DNA of 35,493 bases from Desulfuromonas sp. (GTDB lineage Bacteria; Desulfobacterota; Desulfuromonadia; Desulfuromonadales; Desulfuromonadaceae), in assembly GCA_021162745.1 (NCBI GenBank), contig JAGGYC010000102.1:1-35493 (forward strand). The letters run 5' to 3'. The notes under the pieces were generated by a model, which worked only from the letters and a program-made list of their open reading frames with translations, searched no databases and had not been told where the DNA came from. Below are positions 1-4,998 of the stretch, piece by piece; the first letter of the stretch is position 1, and every line of letters starts with the position of its first letter. Both the position numbers and the translations under genes were made by a program.

Positions 1-42
1 ATAGCGGGCTTTCCTGATAGTAATGATGAGAAGGCAATAGGA

Positions 43-124
43 AAGCCGGATGCGGGAAAACCGCATGTCCGGTTTGACGAGGGGGAGCAAGTCAGCACTG
101 TGGCTGGTTTGCTCTCTACTCTAC
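43..124 (+). mobile_element. 3' end of a group II intron (domains V and VI)
   Basis: Bases 43-75 fold as a domain V: an AAGCCGGA arm with the AGC triad pairs with TCCGGTTT, a TG bulge follows at 66-67, and a GC-rich upper stem is closed by a GAAAA loop. It is 33 nt long against the usual 34. Domain VI follows, with stem GAGCAA (85-90)/TTGCTC (109-114) and inner stem CAGC (93-96)/GCTG (103-106). A pyrimidine-rich tail with candidate branch adenosines comes next. The intron probably ends near 124, after an AC. Any intron-encoded reverse transcriptase would lie to the left, outside the window. The identification rests on structure only. Confidence 0.55.
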
Positions 125-190
125 TGGTACCGTCATGCAACACCTTGTTGGTGGCGTATTTGATCTTCTCTTCTTTTACGATGAACATAA

Positions 191-227
191 AAAATGGGGA
201 GCGTGATTTTGTCACGCTCCCCATTTT
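191..227 (-). terminator. Intrinsic terminator of trpS
   Basis: A perfect 16-bp stem (191-206 with 212-227) and a 5-nt loop lie four bases beyond the trpS stop. On the minus strand the stem ends in a run of U. The A/T-rich flanks on both sides mean it could also work in the plus direction, downstream of the intron remnant. Confidence 0.85.
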
Positions 228-231
228 GTAT

Positions 232-1197
232 TTAGTAAGCAATCCCCGATTTCTTCCGCACCTTGCGCAACACCTTCGACGCCGCATAACGCGCTTTCTG
301 TGCTCCCATGTCCAGAGTCTTGCGCAGCTGCTCTTTGTCGGCCAGCAGTTCATTGCGACGCTCGGTAAAGGGGATAAAGTAATCACGAATCGTTTCAAAC
401 AACTCTTGTTTTACCTCGCCATAGCCCAGGCCACCGGCCTCATAGCGCTGGCGTAGCGCCTGTTGTTGCTCCTTGTCCAGGAACAGGCGGTAGATCTGGT
501 AGACGTTGCAGTTGTCGGGATTTTTCGGCTCTTCCACCGGCGTCGGATCGGTGACGATGCGCATGATCTGCTTGCGCAGCTTTTTTTCATCCTGAAACAG
601 ATCGATGGTGTTGCCGTAGCTCTTGCTCATCTTCTGGCCGTCGAGGCCGGGTACGGTGGCGACATCCGTGTCGATATCCGGCTCCGGTATGGTGAAGATC
701 TCGCCGTACTCGTTGTTGATCTTGGCGGCAATGTCGCGTGTCACCTCAACGTGTTGTTTCTGATCCTTGCCGACGGGCACTTTTTCGCTGTTGAACATCA
801 GGATGTCGGCGCTCATCAGCACCGGGTAGGCGAACAGCCCGTGGTTGGCGGCAATCCCCTTGGTGATCTTGTCCTTGTAGCTGTGGCAGCGCTCCAGCAA
901 ACCCATGGGGGTAAAGTTGGAGAGGAACCAAGCCAGCTCCTGTACTTCCGGTACATCCGACTGCACCCAGAAGGTACTCTTTTCCGGATCCATCCCCAGA
1001 GCCAGAAAATTGGCTGCTGCTTCCAGAGTGCCCTGGGCCAGCGCCTTGCCGTCGGACAGGCTGGTCATGGCGTGGTAGTTGGCGATAAAGCAGAACAGTT
1101 CGTCGTGCTCCTGATACTCAACCATCTTTTTCATCATGCCGAAGTAGTTGCCCAGATGGAGGGAACCCGAAGGCTGAATGCCGGAAAGAATGCGCAT
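232..1197 (-). CDS. trpS: Tryptophan--tRNA ligase
   Basis: A cytoplasmic class I aminoacyl-tRNA synthetase that charges tRNA-Trp with tryptophan using ATP. The product is 321 residues, the usual bacterial length. The HIGH-type motif appears as PSGSLHLGN at residues 9-17 and KMSKS is intact at about 189-193. The start at 1197 is chosen because AAGGA lies nine bases upstream and the protein then begins MRILSGIQPSG, the normal family N-terminus; an in-frame upstream extension has no support. The gene ends just before a strong terminator. It is preceded by a Trp-codon leader peptide and an attenuator (separate entries), so expression very likely responds to charged tRNA-Trp, the enzyme's own product. 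Confidence 0.97.
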   Translation of the reverse strand: MRILSGIQPSGSLHLGNYFGMMKKMVEYQEHDELFCFIANYHAMTSLSDGKALAQGTLEAAANFLALGMDPEKSTFWVQSDVPEVQELAWFLSNFTPMGLLERCHSYKDKITKGIAANHGLFAYPVLMSADILMFNSEKVPVGKDQKQHVEVTRDIAAKINNEYGEIFTIPEPDIDTDVATVPGLDGQKMSKSYGNTIDLFQDEKKLRKQIMRIVTDPTPVEEPKNPDNCNVYQIYRLFLDKEQQQALRQRYEAGGLGYGEVKQELFETIRDYFIPFTERRNELLADKEQLRKTLDMGAQKARYAASKVLRKVRKKSGIAY

Positions 1198-1246
1198 GGT
1201 GTTGATCCTTGTCTGAGAGTTTATATTGAAAAATGTGATTAGATAC

Positions 1247-1276
1247 AAAAAAAGCCACGATATAAGATCGCGGCTT
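1247..1276 (-). terminator. Attenuator terminator in the trpS leader
   Basis: On the minus strand AAGCCGCGAT pairs with ATCGTGGCTT around the loop CTTAT and runs into seven U (1253-1247). One pair (1257/1271) is G-U only when read as minus-strand RNA; on the plus strand it would be A/C. The structure is therefore specific to trpS-direction transcription. It lies 49 bases before the trpS start, with no gene between. Confidence 0.85.
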
Positions 1277-1342
1277 GATCAATTTAAACCGCGCTGTGTT
1301 GAGCGCGGTTCCTGTTTTTATCTTTCATACGAGGACACGCGT
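1267..1342 (-). promoter_or_regulatory. Trp attenuator: mutually exclusive leader RNA hairpins
   Basis: In minus-strand RNA order, segment B (1310-1302, AACCGCGCU) pairs perfectly over 9 bp with C (1295-1287, AGCGCGGUU). C with one extra U (CGCGGUUU, 1293-1286) can instead pair over 8 bp with AAGCCGCG (1276-1269), the 5' arm of the terminator. B:C therefore leaves the terminator free to form, while C:D blocks it. ACGCGUGU (1342-1335), immediately after the leader stop codon, can form a short 5-bp helix with B (GCGUG/CGCGC). It would be covered by a ribosome sitting at the stop codon but exposed when the ribosome stalls on the Trp codons. The pairings are visible in the sequence; the regulatory order is inferred from classical attenuation. 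Confidence 0.75.
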
Positions 1343-1405
1343 TCAGTCTTGAAAGCCTGAGCGCCACCACCATCGTTGTAAGGTTGTTGTTTTGGTTTTT
1401 TCCAT
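1343..1405 (-). CDS. trpL: trpS leader peptide with three tandem Trp codons
   Basis: A 20-codon ORF: ATG, then MEKTKTTTLQR, then three consecutive TGG codons at 1372-1364, then RSGFQD and TGA. Three Trp codons in a row in so short an ORF, ending just before the alternative hairpins and the U-tract terminator, is the signature of ribosome-mediated attenuation. No Shine-Dalgarno sequence precedes the ATG. The best promoter (1441-1413) predicts transcription starting at or one base before the A of the ATG, so translation may be leaderless. It regulates trpS rather than trp biosynthesis genes, none of which are in the window. The symbol is by analogy only. Confidence 0.83.
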   Translation of the reverse strand: MEKTKTTTLQRWWWRSGFQD

Positions 1406-1412
1406 AGCAGGC

Positions 1413-1441
1413 AGACTAGCAGGTTCGTCCGGTGTGGTCAA
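1413..1441 (-). promoter_or_regulatory. Sigma-70-type promoter of the trpS leader
   Basis: Minus-strand TTGACC (1441-1436), a 17-base spacer and TAGTCT (1418-1413). The same two hexamers and spacing recur upstream of the cytochrome c7 gene (32841-32813), which supports both. The predicted start is near 1406-1405, directly at the leader ATG. It lies only 8 bases beyond the relE stop. Confidence 0.6.
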
Positions 1442-1449
1442 TATATAGG

Positions 1450-1716
1450 TTATTTGTAGACTTGTCTGCGATGACCTGTTTCAACGACCAGAATTCGCAT
1501 AACATTATCCTGGATTTCGCAAATCACCCGATAGTCACCGATTCTGTATCTCCACAATTCTCCAAGATGGCCGGAGAGGGATTTACCACGAGTTCGTGGG
1601 TTATCAAGTGGTGCTATTTTGTTATCCAGATAATCAAGAATGCGTCTGGCGATTTGCTTGTCCAGTTTCCGTAGTTGCGTTTCCGCAGTTCTGGTGTATT
1701 CAACTGTCCAGTTCAA
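1450..1716 (-). CDS. RelE/ParE-family toxin
   Basis: An 88-residue basic protein with the RelE-type pattern: an N-terminal helix carrying KLDKQIARRILDYL, a KSLSGHLGELWRYRIGDYRVI segment around residues 45-65, and a C-terminal strand ending VVETGHRRQVYK. These toxins are ribosome-dependent mRNA endonucleases or relatives (family knowledge). The Arg residues in WRYRIGDYR and the GHRR end match the active-site region. It starts at ATG 1716, overlapping the antitoxin gene by 17 bases, so the pair is translationally coupled. Its stop lies just upstream of the trpS leader promoter, so read-through into the trpS leader is possible. Exact subfamily is not resolved. Confidence 0.88.
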   Translation of the reverse strand: MNWTVEYTRTAETQLRKLDKQIARRILDYLDNKIAPLDNPRTRGKSLSGHLGELWRYRIGDYRVICEIQDNVMRILVVETGHRRQVYK

Positions 1717-1927
1717 GAGCCCTCCTTACCTCGGCAGATGAAAGGATTTTCTCCTCCCCTTTGCGAACTCTTTCCAGCGCGTTAGCCGCCAGGTAGTAAT
1801 CTTCCAGATCCTCCATCCCTCGGGTAATTAATTCTCGAAGGTAGAAGGCTTTTGTGCGACCCGTTTGCGTGGCGAGAAAATCTAACCTTTTCTCGATTTC
1901 TGGTTCCAGACGAATAGATGTAGCCAT
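1700..1927 (-). CDS. Ribbon-helix-helix antitoxin of the RelE pair
   Basis: A 75-residue acidic protein. The N-terminus MATSIRLEPEIEKRLDFLA followed by a TGRTKAFYLREL helix is a ribbon-helix-helix DNA-binding fold. The C-terminal half (LEDYYLAANALERVRKGEEK) is the usual toxin-binding tail. The start at 1927 is set by AGGAGA eight bases upstream and by the RHH fold beginning there. It precedes and overlaps the toxin gene, the standard order for autoregulated toxin-antitoxin operons. A repeated TATTCA motif upstream (1942-1965) is the likely operator. Confidence 0.85.
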   Translation of the reverse strand: MATSIRLEPEIEKRLDFLATQTGRTKAFYLRELITRGMEDLEDYYLAANALERVRKGEEKILSSAEVRRALELDS

Positions 1928-1941
1928 AGCGTTCTCCTGTA

Positions 1942-1965
1942 GAATATTTGTATTCACTGTATTCA
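1942..1965. promoter_or_regulatory. Putative operator of the RelE/RHH operon
   Basis: TATTCA occurs twice at a 9-base period (1951-1956 and 1960-1965), with an inverted GAATA at 1942-1946. Short spaced half-sites next to the start are typical of ribbon-helix-helix autorepressors. Their use by this antitoxin is inferred. Confidence 0.45.
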
Positions 1966-2091
1966 GGGTATCACGAAAGTCGGAGGAATGGAATAAAACC
2001 GGGAGGCCCCCGTAAGAAGTGCTGATAAAATAGAAAATGTTTACAATCCTGCGACAATTCATTACTGTTCGCTGATTGGTAACTGCTCAGC

Positions 2092-2127
2092 ATAAAAATC
2101 TCGGCCGCTTGCGTCCGAGATTTTTAT
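2092..2127. terminator. Perfect 13-bp hairpin, possible bidirectional terminator
   Basis: ATAAAAATCTCGG (2092-2104) pairs perfectly with CCGAGATTTTTAT (2115-2127) around a 10-nt loop. A/T tracts on both arms would give a U-run in either direction. It sits exactly where the AT-rich plus-strand ORF loses its 5' end, so it may instead mark a recombination boundary. Confidence 0.5.
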
Positions 2128-2806
2128 AGATGAAGGCATTACAACTGACGCTAATGATTTTGCACTGGAACGCATTTCTGATGTAGGTCTTGAACGGGTT
2201 AAGACCGTCTTTAGAAATAACTCTGAGGAGGGGGTTGGAAGTTTAGAGCAGCGATACATTGACACTGATGGTGCAATTGTTTCTGTTCGTGTTGAAAATA
2301 GAAACGAAGCACAAGGTTATCTGCATTTATCGATAATAAAAGAGGGGCACACTATTGAACTCAAAGGGGCGACTTCTCTTTTGAGTGGGGTGAACTTTTC
2401 AGCAGATGGTCTAGGTGAAATTGTCACAAAGTTGGTCGATGTGCAATTGGACGAAGAATCCGACCTTGTGAAAGTCATTATCAGTAAGGAGTTGACTTCT
2501 AAGGTTTCCGATAACGAAATTGTTTTTACGGTTGATGGAAGGGAGTCGACGGTTGAGGAACTTGAGGTAATAGAGGATGACCCCATTTTGGCTTGGAAGT
2601 TTAGGCGTCCCCAAAGTGATATTCCGAGTTTTTTTATTTCACAAAATTTTGCATCCGATATTGATGGTGCAGAGTTAGTGTACACAAAAGACGCAGCAAT
2701 TATTAAAATGCCTGTTTCTGAGTTGTGGAAAATGACCGATGTAAGAACAGCTTGGGAGGCATACAGAAATTTTGCATGGTCCGCTATTGTGGGACGCCTT
2801 TTGTGA
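2096..2806 (+). pseudogene. 5'-truncated AT-rich ORF of unknown function
   Basis: One reading frame is open from 2096 (after a TAA at 2093) to TGA at 2806, about 236 codons. It has no ATG or GTG start with a ribosome site near its beginning. The only TTG, at 2381, would give 141 residues and lacks a good Shine-Dalgarno. The encoded sequence is acidic and globular-looking (for example VQLDEESDLVKVIIS and TVEELEVIEDDPILAWKF), with no membrane segment or motif I recognise. Base composition is clearly more A/T-rich than the neighbours and codon use differs, pointing to transferred DNA. I interpret it as the 3' part of a gene whose start was lost at the hairpin at 2092-2127. A rare start codon cannot be excluded. 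Confidence 0.4.
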
Positions 2807-2903
2807 TAACAGCTTACGATTGCTGACTACCCAATGAGCCGCCGTTCTGAACGGCTAAATGTTGAATCCTGCATTGCCTCTTCGGTGGGTGTTTCAAAGG
2901 GCA

Positions 2904-2943
2904 CCCCTACGGGGATTTTTAGAGCACCTTCTGGTGCTCTTTG
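2904..2943 (+). terminator. Hairpins after the AT-rich ORF remnant
   Basis: CCCC-TAC-GGGG followed by ATTTTT (2904-2920) is immediately followed by AGAGCACC/GGTGCTCT (2921-2928 with 2933-2940) and TTT. Together they form a plausible plus-strand terminator facing the hipA 3' end. Otherwise 2807-2990 shows nothing recognisable. Confidence 0.45.
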
Positions 2944-2990
2944 CGGAGGGACTGCTGCCGGTTTCTGGGAACATATCAACGCCACTCAGT

Positions 2991-4400
2991 TTATTCGCAG
3001 TTGAATAAGTGCTCCGCCTCCAGGCATTCCTGCCTGGAAAGACCATAACGTATGGCACGCTGTTTCCAGCTTGCAACAGTTTTGCAGACTTTCTGGATAA
3101 TGGCTTCGGCGTTCTTTTCATTTAATCGGTAATAGCCTGCGGTTTCACGAACAATTTCCAGGTCTGGTTGGTGATTATTAAGATCCAGTGCAAGGGCATG
3201 TTCTTCTTTTTTGAAGGATGGATTAATGTCGAAGGCCGGTGCCAATCTCCACCCGGCAGGAGATCGCATAAAACCATGGTTGCGTAAATGATCATCTCTG
3301 TTTGCGGTAACGACGTTGAACACAACCCGTGTGAATAGCTCTTCAAGGTCGGCTTTCAGGAGGTCGGGATTCCCAAATGTGGCCAAAAATTCTGCTAATT
3401 CCAGATAGCTGGCTTCGTCCGTATCGACGTGGTTTATCAGCGTCATGGCTGAGGAGAAAAAACGGCGATTCTCTCCATTCCGATCGAAGCGTTGAACAAG
3501 AAAGGTGTGGTAGCCATCACCGATCTGTATGAGCTTTGATTCTGGAACCGAAATCCCACAATCACGGGCGAGATCATGCACGACTTTTTCCCAGACAGCG
3601 ACATTGTAGTCGTCGTCCGACGAAGGGAATTTGGCAATCCATAACTGACCCTGATCATCAACAAGGTTTGCCTTGGGGCGCGCACCACCGAGTGATGATC
3701 CCGGTGCCACCAGAACTTTCAACCATTCTTTGATTTTATCAGGACCGGCCAGTTTTTTTTTGGTCAGTTCAAATGCAATCGCCTGCAATTCGGCAATTCT
3801 GGTAATCGGAGGGGCGGGCAGGTGGCTGTTCGAGAATACGTGCCGTAGCGAGAGATCGACTGGTCGAGGACAGATTTTCGTAGGTTTGAGAGCGAATAGC
3901 TCAGCTATTTGTCGAAAATCTACGGTAAATATGGGCCGGTCAGACGGTTTCGCAGTAGGCTCTTGTATTCTCGGATAGCTACCTAAGGCTTCATCGGCCA
4001 GAAAGAGATCTTGCCCCGGCAGGCTATAGCGTAATGCCCCCATGCGAGTGCAGTCCTGAACACCTAGCAGAAACTCCCAAGGGCCAAGAGTTCTTGGTCT
4101 GCGATCCTCATCCCTGGCGTCTATCGCCTCTCTGCGCTTCATCAGAATCTGCCCCCAACGATCAGGGCAGGAGTCCATGAATACTCCGAAGTTTGATCCG
4201 CCGGGGTAAAACTCTCCCGGCAAAAGATCCAGCTCAGGATCAAGCTGGAACGCATGGGAGTGAGCAAGCCAATCTGGATTATAGGCAAAGCTGACGCTGC
4301 CGCGGTCACCTTTTGACAGGGTGCCGATCTGTTGCAAAGGGCCGAAAGCCGGGTCATCAAGCCAGACCCACAGTGCTTCTCTATGGGTAGCTTTTGCCAT
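2991..4400 (-). CDS. hipA: HipA-family serine/threonine kinase toxin with an in-frame repeat insertion
   Basis: The toxin kinase of a HipBA module; family members phosphorylate a cytoplasmic target (glutamyl-tRNA synthetase in E. coli) and induce dormancy. 469 residues. The nucleotide-loop motif SSLGGARPKA is at 235-244, the lysine strand LWIAKFPS at about 253-260, the catalytic NRDDHLRN at 367-374 and the metal-binding DIN at 391-393, so the kinase core looks intact. Start 4400 gives MAKATHREALWVWL and overlaps hipB by 20 bases. Residues about 140-193 (GSYPRIQEP to NSH) are encoded by a copy of a dispersed repeat (3821-3983). The flanking residues FLADEAL and LPAPPITRIAEL would be nearly adjacent in ordinary HipA proteins. 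Whether the toxin remains active is not known. Confidence 0.93.
   Translation of the reverse strand: MAKATHREALWVWLDDPAFGPLQQIGTLSKGDRGSVSFAYNPDWLAHSHAFQLDPELDLLPGEFYPGGSNFGVFMDSCPDRWGQILMKRREAIDARDEDRRPRTLGPWEFLLGVQDCTRMGALRYSLPGQDLFLADEALGSYPRIQEPTAKPSDRPIFTVDFRQIAELFALKPTKICPRPVDLSLRHVFSNSHLPAPPITRIAELQAIAFELTKKKLAGPDKIKEWLKVLVAPGSSLGGARPKANLVDDQGQLWIAKFPSSDDDYNVAVWEKVVHDLARDCGISVPESKLIQIGDGYHTFLVQRFDRNGENRRFFSSAMTLINHVDTDEASYLELAEFLATFGNPDLLKADLEELFTRVVFNVVTANRDDHLRNHGFMRSPAGWRLAPAFDINPSFKKEEHALALDLNNHQPDLEIVRETAGYYRLNEKNAEAIIQKVCKTVASWKQRAIRYGLSRQECLEAEHLFNCE
3821..3983. repeat. Dispersed repeat family 1, copy 1 (inside hipA)
   Basis: 163 bp matching the reverse complement of 6528-6689 over its full length. 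By eye there are about 17 mismatches and one 1-base indel. The ends are related inverted repeats (GGTGGCTGTTCGAGAATA at the left; the right end reads back as GGTAGCTATCCGAGAATA). The interior contains CGTAG-TTTGAGAG and TCGAAAATCTACG arms that can fold back. It is read in frame by hipA without any stop codon. Confidence 0.85.
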
Positions 4401-4731
4401 CACGGTTATCCTGTGGGGTTTTCTTGCGCGGGGCTCTTTTTCTGCGGGGGAGGGATTCGTCTTGCAGGCGACGGCCCAACGTGTCGTCTTTGGCGAGCAG
4501 CGCCAGATCGTCCAGCAATCCAAGGACACGCAGGACGTGTACATAATGTCCAAACGCTACAGACGGATCGCCTTTTTCAATTTTGTAGAGTGTTGGGCGT
4601 GAAATATCGGCCCTTGCACAGATTGTCTCCATGGAAAAGCGTCTGCGCAGCCGGGCATCTTTCAGTCGCTGTCCCAATGACTGAGTTTCTCGCTGTGAGG
4701 CAGGGTATAATTGTAGAGTTTTCTTTGCCAT
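4381..4731 (-). CDS. hipB: HipB-type helix-turn-helix antitoxin
   Basis: 116 residues. An XRE-type helix-turn-helix covers about residues 20-75: LGQRLKDARLRRRFSMETIC, then ADISRPTLYKIEKGDPSV as turn and recognition helix. The C-terminus is very basic (RRKRAPRKKTP). HipB binds and neutralises HipA and represses the operon (family knowledge). It is first in the operon and overlaps hipA by 20 bases. Start 4731 (MAKKTLQLY) has no Shine-Dalgarno. The promoter at 4771-4743 predicts a start only a few bases upstream, so a very short or absent leader is likely. An in-frame TTG at 4755 is the alternative. Confidence 0.87.
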   Translation of the reverse strand: MAKKTLQLYPASQRETQSLGQRLKDARLRRRFSMETICARADISRPTLYKIEKGDPSVAFGHYVHVLRVLGLLDDLALLAKDDTLGRRLQDESLPRRKRAPRKKTPQDNRDGKSYP

Positions 4732-4742
4732 AATGATAAATA

Positions 4743-4771
4743 TAAATAACAACAAACTGGAGTTTTGTCAA
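4743..4771 (-). promoter_or_regulatory. hipBA promoter with a palindrome in the spacer
   Basis: Minus-strand TTGACA (4771-4766, consensus), a 17-base spacer and TATTTA (4748-4743). The spacer holds the perfect inverted repeat AAACT-CC-AGTTT (4765-4754). GATAAATA/TATTTATC elements flank the region. Either could be the HipB operator. The predicted transcript starts close to the hipB ATG. Confidence 0.6.
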
Positions 4772-4998
4772 TTTTATTTATCGTTGATGCCCCTCTGGTC
4801 TCCAGGCAAACCGGGGCAGCCGGGTAGGGTTGGCACTTCCCACCATTTCACTGCATAAACTTGTTGCAGCTACACAGAGTGGTAGACTAAAAGTGCAGCC
4901 ATCGCTTGGCCCTTACCTGTTACGGCAATGGAACGCATCTCTTGCTTACACAATGGTTTTTTATGCCTCTGCTATCCTTTATAAAAGCTGGGAGATCC
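4772..4998. other. Intergenic region between hipBA and the PLD gene
   Basis: 227 bases between the divergent hipBA promoter and the PLD-like gene. I see no convincing gene or RNA; short open frames here lack ribosome sites. The promoter of the PLD gene should lie here but no clear pair of hexamers stands out. Confidence 0.5.

Noticed and set aside
134-205. 24-codon ORF after the intron end
   Set aside because: It runs into the trpS terminator hairpin and has no ribosome site; it could be exon remnant coding sequence but nothing supports a gene.
463-1242. Long open frame on the plus strand opposite trpS
   Set aside because: It lies antisense to an unmistakable trpS, has no ribosome site, and its product matches no family; it reflects codon bias of the minus-strand gene.
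1198-1450. T-box riboswitch upstream of trpS
   Set aside because: No T-box core sequence or specifier-loop layout is visible, whereas a leader peptide with three Trp codons and competing hairpins explains the structure better.
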